Below, one piece after another: positions 9,007 through 18,572 of a DNA stretch of 64,000 nt (the stretch's first letter is position 1; each line of letters begins with the position of its first letter). The notes under the pieces were generated by a model. That model was not told the origin of the DNA, searched no databases, and was given only the letters and a program-made list of their open reading frames with translations. The stretch covers positions 107,040-171,039 of the forward strand of contig NZ_VJXY01000012.1 of NCBI RefSeq assembly GCF_014831675.1. Direction: 5' to 3'. The position numbers and the translations under genes are program-made. The DNA comes from Komarekiella delphini-convector SJRDD-AB1 (GTDB lineage Bacteria; Cyanobacteriota; Cyanobacteriia; Cyanobacteriales; Nostocaceae).

Positions 9007-11337
9007 ATGCCATCTAACCAAGAAGAACAAAACTCCTTTGATTTACAACAGTACTTACTAATTTTAAAAAAGCGTTGGTTAGTAATAGCAGCTGTAACAG
9101 GTTGTGTATTCGGACTATCAGCTTTGGCTGCATTCAGACAAAAACCCATTTATGAAGCGGAAGGCAAACTAGTTTTCAATAAGACTGATCGCGTCTCATC
9201 GCTGACAAGTCCGATAGAACAACTTGGAGAGTTAAACAGTTTAACTGAACTGGGCAATCCACTAGATACAGAGGCAGAGATAATTCGCTCTAACCCCGTA
9301 GTTGCAAAAACCATTGCCAACCTCAACCTGAGAGATCAACAAGGTAAACCCCTAGAAATAGATCAGTTTCTCAAAAAACTTAAAGTTAAGAGTATCCGGG
9401 GTACGGATATTTTGGCCATTTCCTACAACAGTAGTAATCCACAAGAAGCCGCAGCCGTTGTAAATTCGTTGATGAGATACTACCTAGAGAATAATATTCA
9501 CATCAATCAAGTAGAAGCGACGGCAGCAAAGAACTTTTTGAGCAAGCAATTGCCAGAAGTTGAAGTCAGGGTAGTAAGAGCAGAGACAGCTTTACGTCGG
9601 TTTAAAGAAGAAAACAGAGTAGTTGCTTTGGAGCAAGAAGCGGCCACAGGCGTGGAAAAACTCGGTGATTTATCAGAGCAAATTACCCAAGCTCAGGCAA
9701 ATTTAGTAGATGTTGAGACTCGCTTAAAACTTCTGCAACGTCAGCTGAAATTGAATTCGCAGCAGGCTATAGATATAGGCAACTTAAGTCAATCAAGAGG
9801 TGTGCAGCAGGTGCTAACAGAATACCAGCAGGTACAGAATGAGTTAGCTGTGGCACAGACTCGTTATACCAACCAACATCCGACGATCGCTAATTTGACA
9901 ACCAAACGAGCAGCCCTCAGAAAGCAGCTAGGCATACGAGTTTCTCAAAATCTGGATGAAAAGCTATCTGTATCAGAACAGAGTTTACAGATAGGAGGAC
10001 TCAAACAGAACCTCGTTGCACAGTTAGTGCAATCGAATGTCGAAAGATCAGCTTTAGCTAATCGAGTTATGCTCTTAAAGAATGCCTACGCATCCTCCCA
10101 AAAACGGTTGAGTGTCTTACCCCAACTGCAACAAAAGCAGCAACAGCTAGAGCGACAGGTGCAAGTAGCGCAATCAACTTATGAAGAACTACTGAAGCGA
10201 TTGCAAGAAGTAGAGGTAGTAAATCAGGATGTTGGTAATGCCAGAGTAGTTTCTGCTGCTTCACTTCCCAATAAGGATATTTCTCCCCGCATTTACCTGA
10301 AGTTAGCAGTCGGTGGATTGTTAGGAATAATGTTGGGAGTGGGAACGGCTCTTTTGTTGGAAGCTTTGGATAAATCTCTAAATACTGTCAAGCAAGCTAA
10401 GCACTTACTAGGCTATCGTTTGCTAGGTACAATTCCTCACTTAAGTCAAACTAGTAGTCTACCAATTCCAAATTGCTGGGTAAGGGTTGGGGAAAGGTTA
10501 AAGGGGAAAGGGCAACACCTTTTTCCTTTACCCCTTTACCCCGCCAAGTTCCCTTGGCAAACTACTAAGGGGGGTAGTGGGGAAGGCTTAGCGCCATTAC
10601 CTGTAAGAGATAATCCTAAATCGGCAATAAGTTCAGCCTTTGAAATGCTTCAGATGAACTTGAATTTCACCCTCTTTGATAAACCGCTGCAAGTGGTTGC
10701 TGTGGTTAGTTCAACTCCAGGCGAGGGTAGGTCATTTGTTGCAGCTAATTTAGCGATCGCCAAAGCACACATGGGGCGTCGAGTCCTGTTGATGGATGCA
10801 GATATGCGTCACTCTTGTCAACAGGAGATTTGGAATTTACCCAACTCCAGCGGACTAAGTGACGTTTTAGTAGGTAAAGGAGATTTTTCCCATACTGTTC
10901 AACAAGTACTAGTTAATTTGGATGTTCTAACTGTGGGAACAATTCCATCTCACCCAGCTGCATTGCTTGACTCGCAACGCATGGCTTTATTAATCCAAGA
11001 GGCTGCTAAAAAATACGATTTTGTAATTATCGACACTCCAGCTTTAAGTTTATTTGCTGATGCTTTAATGTTAAGTCAGCTGGCAGATGGGATATTACTG
11101 GTTGTGCGTCCTGGTCTATTTAACTCTGCTACAGCTACCGCCACCAAGACATTACTAGAGCAATCTACTCAACATGTATTGGGAATGGTAATTAATGGAG
11201 TTACGTTTAGTACTCAATATCCTGATTACTATGCAGATAAACACTATGGAGTAAAAGAAACAGCTAAAGAGGCTGAACTCTGCAACATGCGTTTTTCCAA
11301 ATCCTCTTCAGACAGCACTGTGAGCACTGAATTATGA
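9007..11337 (+). CDS. Wzc-like polysaccharide co-polymerase with BY-kinase domain (Walker A altered)
   Basis: Domain order: a Wzz chain-length domain with its first membrane helix (WLVIAAVTGCVFGLSALAAF), a long coiled-coil region (about 180-420), a second membrane helix (YLKLAVGGLLGIMLGVGTALL), and a cytoplasmic tyrosine-kinase domain with VLLMDADMRH and FVIIDTPAL. The C-terminus has a tyrosine cluster (YPDYYADKHY). The family controls chain length and export of capsule or exopolysaccharide. Two oddities stand out. The Walker A loop reads PGEGRSF where GEGKST/T is usual, so the phosphate-binding lysine is an arginine. Between the second helix and the kinase there is a low-complexity insertion (about 10470-10600). 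I prefer the ATG at 9007 over the TTG at 8992. It overlaps the next gene by ATGA. Confidence 0.88.
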   Translation: MPSNQEEQNSFDLQQYLLILKKRWLVIAAVTGCVFGLSALAAFRQKPIYEAEGKLVFNKTDRVSSLTSPIEQLGELNSLTELGNPLDTEAEIIRSNPVVAKTIANLNLRDQQGKPLEIDQFLKKLKVKSIRGTDILAISYNSSNPQEAAAVVNSLMRYYLENNIHINQVEATAAKNFLSKQLPEVEVRVVRAETALRRFKEENRVVALEQEAATGVEKLGDLSEQITQAQANLVDVETRLKLLQRQLKLNSQQAIDIGNLSQSRGVQQVLTEYQQVQNELAVAQTRYTNQHPTIANLTTKRAALRKQLGIRVSQNLDEKLSVSEQSLQIGGLKQNLVAQLVQSNVERSALANRVMLLKNAYASSQKRLSVLPQLQQKQQQLERQVQVAQSTYEELLKRLQEVEVVNQDVGNARVVSAASLPNKDISPRIYLKLAVGGLLGIMLGVGTALLLEALDKSLNTVKQAKHLLGYRLLGTIPHLSQTSSLPIPNCWVRVGERLKGKGQHLFPLPLYPAKFPWQTTKGGSGEGLAPLPVRDNPKSAISSAFEMLQMNLNFTLFDKPLQVVAVVSSTPGEGRSFVAANLAIAKAHMGRRVLLMDADMRHSCQQEIWNLPNSSGLSDVLVGKGDFSHTVQQVLVNLDVLTVGTIPSHPAALLDSQRMALLIQEAAKKYDFVIIDTPALSLFADALMLSQLADGILLVVRPGLFNSATATATKTLLEQSTQHVLGMVINGVTFSTQYPDYYADKHYGVKETAKEAELCNMRFSKSSSDSTVSTEL
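10470..10600 (+). repeat. In-frame G/C-rich palindromic repeat inside the Wzc-like gene
   Basis: The DNA switches to purine-rich GGGTAAGGGTTGGGGAAAGG, then its approximate complement (CCTTTACCCCTTTACCCC), then GGGGGGTAGTGGGGAAGG. Base use is unlike the flanks. It stays in frame and encodes a basic, glycine/proline-rich linker between the membrane helix and the kinase domain. I read it as an intergenic-type repeat inserted into a tolerant linker. Confidence 0.65.
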
Positions 11338-12632
11338 CACTCAAGTCTGTACAAAATTCTCAACCGCTTAGTCTACGCCGCAATTTCTATTGGACATTTG
11401 CGGGAAATATGATTTACGCAGGTTGTCAATGGGGAATGTTGGTGGTGCTTGCCAAATTAGGAACTCCAGAGATGGTAGGACGGTTTACGTTGGGGTTAGC
11501 AGTTACCGCACCGATTATCCTATTTTCAAATCTCAATTTACGGGCAGTTCAAGCAACGGATGCTAAACAGCAATATCGTTTTGGAGACTACTTATTATTG
11601 AGATTGATAACAATTGTACTAGCTGTTGTAGTTATTGTCGGGCTAACTTTTGTGGGGGGTTATCGTGGGGAAACAGCCTTAGTAATTTTGGTGATCGGAC
11701 TAGCAAAGGGTATTGAATCTATTAGTGATGTTTTTTATGGTTTATTACAGCAGCGCGAGCGCATGGATAGAATTGCCAAGTCCATGATTTTTAAAGGTTT
11801 GTTGTCATTGATTGCTTTGGGAGGTGCAGTTTTTATCACAAAAAGTGTTGCATGGGGAACAGTCGGTTTAGCATTTGTATGGTTATTTATTTTGATTGTT
11901 TATGATATTCCCATTAGTGTTAAATTGATTGGTGTTAATAGTTTACAAGCTTGTTTGACTCTAGTTAGAGAATTTTTCAAAATGCCAATTGGGCGATCGC
12001 CTCGGCAAATTGATACTAAAACCCTCAAAGAATTGCTATGGCTGACGCTACCTCTGGGTTTTGTCATGATGCTAATTTCGCTCCAAACTAATATTCCTCG
12101 TTATTTTATCGAGCGCTTCTTAGGAGAACGGGAGTTAGGAATTTTTGCAGCGATAGCTTATTTACAATTAGTAGGAATAACTGTCGTATTGGCACTAGGA
12201 CAATCAGCAACTCCCCGATTAGCAAAGTATTATGCATCAGGCGATCGCTCTTTATTTAAAAATCTGCTACTCAAACTCATTGGTGTAGGAGTGATACTTG
12301 GCGCTGTAGGTGTACTGTTAGCTTTGGTTGTCGGTCAAGAGATTCTTACTATTCTATATAAACCTGAATATGCTCGGTACTCCAGCCTGTTTGTTGGGGT
12401 GATGATTGCAGCTGGAATTGGATATATAGGAAGCTACTTAAACTTTGGAATTACTGCAACTAGGGCATTTGAGCGTTTTACCATCCCTTATCTGCTACTA
12501 ACACTACTCACAGTTGCAACATCATGGTTACTTATCCCAAATTTTGGTTTAGTTGGTGCTGTATGGACTTTGTGCATTATTAGCATCGCAGGCTGTTTAA
12601 CATCAACTTTTATCTTAATAAAAATACGATAA
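11334..12632 (+). CDS. Oligosaccharide flippase, Wzx-like (polysaccharide transporter)
   Basis: A 432-residue integral membrane protein with about 12 predicted helices. The N-terminus (RRNFYWTFAGNMIYAGCQWGMLVVLAKLG) matches the usual first helices of lipopolysaccharide/exopolysaccharide flippases (Polysacc_synt family). It would move the lipid-linked repeat unit across the plasma membrane. The central loop between helices 6 and 7 carries a short polar stretch near a HIP1 site. The start ATG overlaps the stop of the Wzc-like gene as ATGA, so the two are likely translationally coupled. The substrate cannot be told from sequence. Confidence 0.88.
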   Translation: MTLKSVQNSQPLSLRRNFYWTFAGNMIYAGCQWGMLVVLAKLGTPEMVGRFTLGLAVTAPIILFSNLNLRAVQATDAKQQYRFGDYLLLRLITIVLAVVVIVGLTFVGGYRGETALVILVIGLAKGIESISDVFYGLLQQRERMDRIAKSMIFKGLLSLIALGGAVFITKSVAWGTVGLAFVWLFILIVYDIPISVKLIGVNSLQACLTLVREFFKMPIGRSPRQIDTKTLKELLWLTLPLGFVMMLISLQTNIPRYFIERFLGERELGIFAAIAYLQLVGITVVLALGQSATPRLAKYYASGDRSLFKNLLLKLIGVGVILGAVGVLLALVVGQEILTILYKPEYARYSSLFVGVMIAAGIGYIGSYLNFGITATRAFERFTIPYLLLTLLTVATSWLLIPNFGLVGAVWTLCIISIAGCLTSTFILIKIR

Positions 12633-12712
12633 TTTCGGTTAAACTATACATAAAAAATTTTCAATCATCACATATTTGCTGTTGAACTTAATAAGTAAAG
12701 TCAGGAAAAACA

Positions 12713-13492
12713 ATGCCTAAATGTTCAGAATGTCGAATGTTAACTATCAATAAGTGTTCAGCTTATGCCAAAGCTCAGGAAATTTTGGGAAGAGAGCTTC
12801 CCCCACCCCCCGTGGGAGCGTGCGAAGTTCCTATTGTAGAAAATTACCTACAATTAATTAAAGAAGGAATGACAGTTTTAGAAATTGGCTGTGGAACTTG
12901 GGATTTAATCAAAAATCACTGTGAACGTATCGGAGCGCGTTATGAGGGAATCGATACAGAGACAGAATATTTTGGCAAAAAGACAATAGCTACTCGTTTA
13001 GAAAATTTAGCAGATTTGTCCTTTCCAGATGAATCGTTTGATGTCGTAATTGGCAATCAAACAATGGAACACTGGGCAGAAAATGGCTGTTCACTTGAAT
13101 GGGGGCTTTATCAGTGTTTTCGAGTTTGTAAGCCAGGTGGACGAGTTTTAATGAATGTTCCAATTCATTTTCATGGAACACGTACATTTATGCTTGGGGA
13201 AATTGATATTATCAAACAATTATTTGCCTCATTTTCAGGGAAAGTATTGTTTGAAAAATGGGGACATCCGTCCGAGCCTTTGCCTGAGTTATTTTCCTAT
13301 CCTGGTTACTGGATATTACACAATTGCCCAGCTTATGTATTAGATATTCAAGCTTTTAAAGATAGACCTTTGCCAGAAGATTTTAACAATAGTCGTGCAA
13401 CTTCTGGACGACTTGCTCAAATACAAAACTATCCTCTTTCGTACAACATATACCGGATTTTGCGAAAGACTGGCTTATTCTCAAACGTTTAA
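12713..13492 (+). CDS. Class I SAM-dependent methyltransferase with Cys-rich N-terminus
   Basis: A 259-residue protein with SAM motif I (VLEIGCGTWDL, about residues 55-65), an acidic motif II (YEGIDTE), a post-motif DVVIGNQTMEHW and CKPGGRVLMNVP. The N-terminus has C4-x2-C7 and C15, which could bind a metal; this is visible but its meaning is unknown. It probably methylates a sugar or lipid-linked saccharide of the surrounding polysaccharide pathway, inferred from position only. The start ATG follows AGGAAAAAC. It sits between the flippase and the first glycosyltransferase on the same strand. Confidence 0.82.
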   Translation: MPKCSECRMLTINKCSAYAKAQEILGRELPPPPVGACEVPIVENYLQLIKEGMTVLEIGCGTWDLIKNHCERIGARYEGIDTETEYFGKKTIATRLENLADLSFPDESFDVVIGNQTMEHWAENGCSLEWGLYQCFRVCKPGGRVLMNVPIHFHGTRTFMLGEIDIIKQLFASFSGKVLFEKWGHPSEPLPELFSYPGYWILHNCPAYVLDIQAFKDRPLPEDFNNSRATSGRLAQIQNYPLSYNIYRILRKTGLFSNV

Positions 13493-13527
13493 ATTTTTTA
13501 ATGCATAAATAATTAGGTGAAACTCAA

Positions 13528-14685
13528 ATGACTGTTAAGCGCATCCTCCATGTTGTTGGTTGCATGGATCGAGGAGGAATTGAAACGTGGTTAATGCATG
13601 TTTTGCGAAACTGCGATCGCCAACGTTTTCAAATGGATTTTTTAGTTGAAACTACAAAAAAAAGTGCATACGACGATGAGATCCTAGCTTATGGGAGTAA
13701 AATTATTCCCTGCCTACATCCATCTAAACCATTGCAGTACACTTATAACTTTAAGCGACTGTATCGTGAACATGGGCCTTACGATATTATTCACAGTCAT
13801 ATTCACAACTATAGTGGTTATGTCCTGCGATTAGCCAAACAAGTTGGTATTCCGATCCGCATTGCCCATAGTCACAACGACACTTCAGCAATTGACGCAA
13901 AAGCCAGATTATCTCGGCGTTTATATTTAGGTTTGACAAACCATTGGATAAAACAATATGCAACTGCGGGATTAGCTTGTTCGAGTGCTGCTGCTGCTGC
14001 ACTTTATGGCTCAAAATGGAAAGAAGATTGTCGCTGGCAGCTGCTTTATTACGGGATTGATCTTTCTGTTTTTGACTTTGAAAATGAGCCAAATGTCAGG
14101 CGATCGCAGTTTAACATCCCAACAGATGCTTTAGTAATTGGTCATGTTGGTAGATTCGATCCACAAAAAAATCACGATTTTCTGATCGACATTGCAGCTG
14201 AAGTTATTAAACGCGAACCCAAAGCATATTTTTTGCTAATTGGAGATGGGCCCCTGCGTTCTAATGTGGAGAAAAAAGTACAGCAATTAGGATTAAGTCA
14301 GCAAATTATTTTTGCAGGGTTGCGTTCAGATGTGCCGCAGCTAATGAAAACTGTAATTGATGTATTTCTTCTACCATCACTTCATGAAGGCTTACCTTTA
14401 GTATTACTTGAAGCACAGTCAGCAGGACTTCCCTGTATTTTTTCTGATACAGTTACCGAGGAAGCAAACATAGTCAAGACTTTAATGCAGAGAGTTTCTT
14501 TATCTCAATCTGCTGATAAATGGGCTGAGATAATCCTTACCGCTAACCATACAAAGCCAAAAATTACTCCAAAAGAATCTTTAGCTTTAGTCAAACAAAG
14601 TACTTTTAATATTTACATAAGTGTTCAAGAATTACAACATTTATATACTCTCAGCTCTCCTAGTCAGAAAGTAGCAAAAGTATAA
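13528..14685 (+). CDS. GT4-family glycosyltransferase
   Basis: A 385-residue GT-B fold enzyme. The N-terminal domain has RILHVVGCMDRGGIETWLM and DIIHSHIHNYSG. The C-terminal donor-binding domain has IGHVGRFDPQKNHDFLI, LIGDGPLRSNVE and the E-x7-E signature in LHEGLPLVLLEAQSAGLP. It would add a sugar from a nucleotide donor to the growing lipid-linked repeat unit at the inner face of the plasma membrane. Start ATG with AGGTGA upstream. The donor and linkage are unknown. It is the first of three GT4 genes in this operon. Confidence 0.9.
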   Translation: MTVKRILHVVGCMDRGGIETWLMHVLRNCDRQRFQMDFLVETTKKSAYDDEILAYGSKIIPCLHPSKPLQYTYNFKRLYREHGPYDIIHSHIHNYSGYVLRLAKQVGIPIRIAHSHNDTSAIDAKARLSRRLYLGLTNHWIKQYATAGLACSSAAAAALYGSKWKEDCRWQLLYYGIDLSVFDFENEPNVRRSQFNIPTDALVIGHVGRFDPQKNHDFLIDIAAEVIKREPKAYFLLIGDGPLRSNVEKKVQQLGLSQQIIFAGLRSDVPQLMKTVIDVFLLPSLHEGLPLVLLEAQSAGLPCIFSDTVTEEANIVKTLMQRVSLSQSADKWAEIILTANHTKPKITPKESLALVKQSTFNIYISVQELQHLYTLSSPSQKVAKV

Positions 14686-14719
14686 GTTAAGTAGTAAAAA
14701 TTAGCATCATCAATTTATT

Positions 14720-16105
14720 TTGCAGAACTTGAATACATCTTCAAATATTAGCCAAAAGAAAATTAAACAACCGAACAACGTTACAGTCATATCAACTTTG
14801 TCGGTGAAAAATACCCGATGGCAATTTATTGCCCTGTGCTCATATTTGCTATCTCAAATTTTTACAATTCCGATTTTAGCTATTGGTTCTTGGGCAACTT
14901 GGCTTACTCTTCCAGATTTAGCAACAGTTTTGCTTGTTTTGACATTTATACTAAATTATCAGCACAAAAAATTAGCAGCAGTATCTAGTGCAAATAAAAA
15001 AATATTTGTCGTACTAATACTTGTATTGTTATGCTGCATAATGTCATATTTAATTTATTTTAGCAATTTGATAGATCTAAATGCTAACGGTGTCAGACTT
15101 GGCATTTATCAAATTTATCGCTTAATTGAATTCTTATGCGTATTTGCGGTAACAGCACAGATTCCTTTAACTCCCAAAAGAATCGATGTTTTAAAGCAAA
15201 TTACTAACTTTGTCTTAATATTTGTTTGCTTATCAATTATATTGACCTTTTTTGCGATCGTTCCTCTAGGTGCGCTGACAGCACATTTACCCCAAGGTAA
15301 GGATATTGCTGGTGCTTGGAGCGAGTATGCACGGCTAGGAAAAATTGGCGGAAGAGGCTGGGGAACTATTAGTTACAATCACGGTTGTGTAGCAGCGCAT
15401 GTAACTATGATTACGGCTTTAAGAATACATTTAGGACTTGGTAAACAAGTAACAATTGACTTATTACTATTATTTTTATCACTAATTGCTTGTTTTATTA
15501 CTGAATCACGTACAGGATTTTTAGGAATACTGCTTTTTGTAATAGTATACATGTTAACAAAGCCAAGGAATATAGTAAGAGCTATTACTTTAGCCGCTTT
15601 ATTATTCGCTATTATTGCTTTGACAAGTTTAAGTAATTTAGATTCAGTGAATTTAGTTTCAGTTCAAGGATCAGTATTAGAACGACAAACAACTTTATTG
15701 GATGCAGGTAACGCCGAAAACTTGAGCGGTAGAGATAATATTTGGGAAGAAAAAATCAAATTTTTAAATCAAGAACCTTGGCGATGGATAGTTGGTACAG
15801 GTTTCGGTTCAGCCTGGGATCATGGTGTAGATAGTGGCAGTGCTCATCTACTTTTTCTCCATATAATTTTAGAAAATGGCATTGTAGGATTGTTAATTTT
15901 TGCTGTTTTGTCTTACAAAATGCTCTATTTATTGTATCAAAATGAATTATATATAAAACCTATATTTTGGGTAACAATAACCTTTTTAATTACCTCATTT
16001 ACTCAAGAAATATTTTATCCAATCCCGGCAATGGGAAGCTTTATTGGTTTTTATTTATGCTCTGTTGCCATAGCACTTCGCAAAGATATCAAAGTAATTA
16101 AGTAA
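14720..16105 (+). CDS. O-antigen ligase/Wzy polymerase-like membrane protein
   Basis: A 461-residue protein with about 11 hydrophobic helices and a large extracytoplasmic loop (about 320-365) between late helices. The segment ITESRTGFLGILLFVIVYM has the SRTG motif typical of the O-antigen ligase/polymerase family (PF04932). It would polymerise the repeat units after flipping, or ligate the polymer to an acceptor. The start is uncertain: no ATG lies near the N-terminus, so TTG at 14720 or at 14729 is likely used. AT content is higher than in the flanking glycosyltransferases. Confidence 0.83.
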   Translation: MQNLNTSSNISQKKIKQPNNVTVISTLSVKNTRWQFIALCSYLLSQIFTIPILAIGSWATWLTLPDLATVLLVLTFILNYQHKKLAAVSSANKKIFVVLILVLLCCIMSYLIYFSNLIDLNANGVRLGIYQIYRLIEFLCVFAVTAQIPLTPKRIDVLKQITNFVLIFVCLSIILTFFAIVPLGALTAHLPQGKDIAGAWSEYARLGKIGGRGWGTISYNHGCVAAHVTMITALRIHLGLGKQVTIDLLLLFLSLIACFITESRTGFLGILLFVIVYMLTKPRNIVRAITLAALLFAIIALTSLSNLDSVNLVSVQGSVLERQTTLLDAGNAENLSGRDNIWEEKIKFLNQEPWRWIVGTGFGSAWDHGVDSGSAHLLFLHIILENGIVGLLIFAVLSYKMLYLLYQNELYIKPIFWVTITFLITSFTQEIFYPIPAMGSFIGFYLCSVAIALRKDIKVIK

Positions 16106-16143
16106 ATTAAGACATATATAAAATTATTTGGAAAACTTAAAGT

Positions 16144-17310
16144 ATGAAAATCATCAATAATAAAAAGACCAATTTATTTTTAATATTTATCAGTACTTTA
16201 CTGGTTGCGATCGCCTGCTTCTATTTTGTTCAAAGCAAGAATGACATACAAGATATTGGTTACACATCCAATAGTAATAATATTTTATCAAACAGCAAAC
16301 CATTTTTCCCATTTGGTTTATATTATGTTGATTACAATGTTCCCAAAAATATTAAAGCTAAATTAAAAATAAAAGCTTTAAATGATATGGCTCATGCTGG
16401 ATTCAATATAATTCACACATCTAATAGTGAAAAACTAGATGATGATAGAATCATGTTAGACCAAGCTAAAAAACTAGGAGTTCATGTCATCATAGAGGGG
16501 CCTGCTGAAATTGAGGTAATGAACGCATTCAAAACTAAATCTGCACTGCTTGGTTGGAATATTGCTGATGATGCTAATTCCAGATATAAACGTGATACAG
16601 TATTAAATAGACATAATCAAGTCAAAAAAATTAATCCTAATTACTTGACATACATTAGTATGTTTTCTTTAAAGCCAGAAGTAATTATGCGTTTCTTACA
16701 TACTTCTGACTTAATAGGTTTTCAAAGTTATCCTATTTCTGATAGACCTTTGGATTCAACTTTTGATGATATGAAATTTCTTGTTAATATTTCAAAAAAA
16801 TATAATGCTGCTCCAGCTATAGCTAATTTACAAACTTTTAAATGGAATGAGCCTGATAGTATTGGCAATCCACAGCGAAAACCAAGATTTAGCGAAATTC
16901 GTAATATGACCTATCAAGCACTGCTGGGTGGCGTTAAAGGAATTATTTACTTCAGCTACCTTTATGAAAATTGGTATTTGCCAGAACACCAAGAATTATG
17001 GAAAGGTTTGAAATCTTTGGTTCCTGAAATCAATGTTATTAGCCCAATATTACTGAATGGAAGTTTAAATAATATTGATGCAGGATTAAAAAATATATTA
17101 GCTGGAATTTGGATAAATCAAAACCAAACTTTAGCCGTTATTATTAACACTTCTTATACTAATACAACAGAGATTGCAATTAAAGTTCCTGCAAATCTCA
17201 AGCAAGCAAAATCTATATTTGCAAATCGTGCTTCAGGTTTGGCTATTAGAGGTAATAAGCTTTCTGGCTTAATTAAACCTCTAGATGTTCATGTCTACAG
17301 TTTAAGCTAG
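16144..17310 (+). CDS. Putative membrane-anchored glycoside-hydrolase-like protein
   Basis: A 388-residue protein with an N-terminal signal-anchor (LFLIFISTLLVAIACFYFV) and an exported domain. The pattern FFPFGLYYVDY, then a helix, AGFNIIHTSN, LGVHVIIEG, LLGWNIADD, LTYISMF, LIGFQSYPI and GVKGIIYFSY reads like successive strands of a TIM barrel, as in several glycoside hydrolase clans. An Ig-like C-terminal beta domain follows (about 310-388). I infer a polysaccharide-trimming or -modifying enzyme from position in the operon, but no family could be named and the catalytic acids are not certain. Start ATG; strongly AT-rich. Confidence 0.6.
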   Translation: MKIINNKKTNLFLIFISTLLVAIACFYFVQSKNDIQDIGYTSNSNNILSNSKPFFPFGLYYVDYNVPKNIKAKLKIKALNDMAHAGFNIIHTSNSEKLDDDRIMLDQAKKLGVHVIIEGPAEIEVMNAFKTKSALLGWNIADDANSRYKRDTVLNRHNQVKKINPNYLTYISMFSLKPEVIMRFLHTSDLIGFQSYPISDRPLDSTFDDMKFLVNISKKYNAAPAIANLQTFKWNEPDSIGNPQRKPRFSEIRNMTYQALLGGVKGIIYFSYLYENWYLPEHQELWKGLKSLVPEINVISPILLNGSLNNIDAGLKNILAGIWINQNQTLAVIINTSYTNTTEIAIKVPANLKQAKSIFANRASGLAIRGNKLSGLIKPLDVHVYSLS

Positions 17311-17320
17311 GAGGTTATTA

Positions 17321-18517
17321 ATGAACGTTGTTGTATCAATTGACCATCGTTATTTTGGTACACCTGATGGTGCTGTTTGGACTTCAACAAATTGTGGATA
17401 TCCATTCTGGTTGCGTTACTTAGAAGTATTCGATAGTGTACGTATTGTGGCACGAGTACGTTTAGTTACCTCAGTACCAGACCATTGGCAACGTGTTGAC
17501 GGTGAAAACGTTTCGGTTGCAGCTGTTCCTTTCTACGTTGGCCCAGTACAGTATTTGCTAAAAGCTGCACAAGTCCAACAGGCTGTTAAGAATGCTGTTA
17601 ATTTAACTGATGCTGTTATTTTAAGAGTTCCCTCAAACGTAGCTAACTGTATTTATGATTGGGTGCGTCATACTAATCAGCCTTATGCTTTAGAAGTAGT
17701 AGGTGATCCTTATAATTTCTTTGCACCTGGTTCAGTTAAACATCCTTTACGTCCCTTTTTTCGTAGTTGGTTTACACATAAGTTAAAAAATAAGTGTATC
17801 GAAGCTGCTGCCGTTTCTTATGTTACGAAACAAGCTCTGCAACAACGGTATCCTTCCAGTCAACAAGCTTACTCAACTTATTATTCAGATGTTGAATTAT
17901 CTGATGAAGCTTTTGTCACTACTCCTCGTTCAATTACTCCCAAATCAGACAAACTAACCTTAATTACTGTTGGAACTCTTGAGAACTTTTGCAAAGCTAT
18001 TGATGTATTAATAGATGCTGTTTCTATGTGTATTCAAGAGGGGTTAAACCTGGAGTTAGTTATTGTTGGAGATGGTGAGTATAGACCAGATTTAGAAGCT
18101 CAAGCTAGAAAACTAGGAATTCAAGAGCGTGTGTTTTTCCGAGGTCAATTACCATCTGGTAAAGCTGTATTAGAACAGTTAGATATGGCGGATATGTTTG
18201 TACTGCCTTCCCGTCAAGAGAGTTTACCCAGAGCTTTAATTGAAGCTATGGCACGAGGATTGCCTTGTATTGGTTCTAACATAGGAGGCATTCCTGAATT
18301 ACTATTAGCTGAAGACTTAGTGATTCCAGGCGATACAGTTGGATTAGCAACCAAAATTCAGGAAGTTTTTGCCGAACCTGAGAGGATTCTACGAATGTCA
18401 ACTCGGAATCTGAAAGTAGCAAAAGAGTATAATGAAAAACTACTTAAACAACGTAGACTAGAATTTTATAAATATATAAAAGAAGTAACGGAAATTAGCT
18501 TCAAAAATCAAAATTAA
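17321..18517 (+). CDS. GT4-family glycosyltransferase
   Basis: A 398-residue GT-B glycosyltransferase. The C-terminal domain is clear: LITVGTLENFCKAIDVLIDA, LVIVGDGEYRPDLE, RVFFRGQLPSG, then FVLPSRQESLPRALIEAMARGLP with the E-x7-E signature and GGIPELL. The N-terminal acceptor domain is more divergent. The start ATG has an excellent ribosome binding site (TAGGAGGTTATTA), 10 bp after the stop of the preceding gene, so it belongs to the same operon. It probably adds one sugar of the exopolysaccharide repeat unit. Confidence 0.88.
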   Translation: MNVVVSIDHRYFGTPDGAVWTSTNCGYPFWLRYLEVFDSVRIVARVRLVTSVPDHWQRVDGENVSVAAVPFYVGPVQYLLKAAQVQQAVKNAVNLTDAVILRVPSNVANCIYDWVRHTNQPYALEVVGDPYNFFAPGSVKHPLRPFFRSWFTHKLKNKCIEAAAVSYVTKQALQQRYPSSQQAYSTYYSDVELSDEAFVTTPRSITPKSDKLTLITVGTLENFCKAIDVLIDAVSMCIQEGLNLELVIVGDGEYRPDLEAQARKLGIQERVFFRGQLPSGKAVLEQLDMADMFVLPSRQESLPRALIEAMARGLPCIGSNIGGIPELLLAEDLVIPGDTVGLATKIQEVFAEPERILRMSTRNLKVAKEYNEKLLKQRRLEFYKYIKEVTEISFKNQN

Positions 18518-18572
18518 AAGTTTTTTAGACAAAAGTCTCCAGTTAAGACTAGCTCAATAAAGTTTGCGTTTC

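Noticed and set aside
13787-14092. 101-residue minus-strand frame opposite a glycosyltransferase
   Set aside because: Antisense shadow without a ribosome site or recognisable features.
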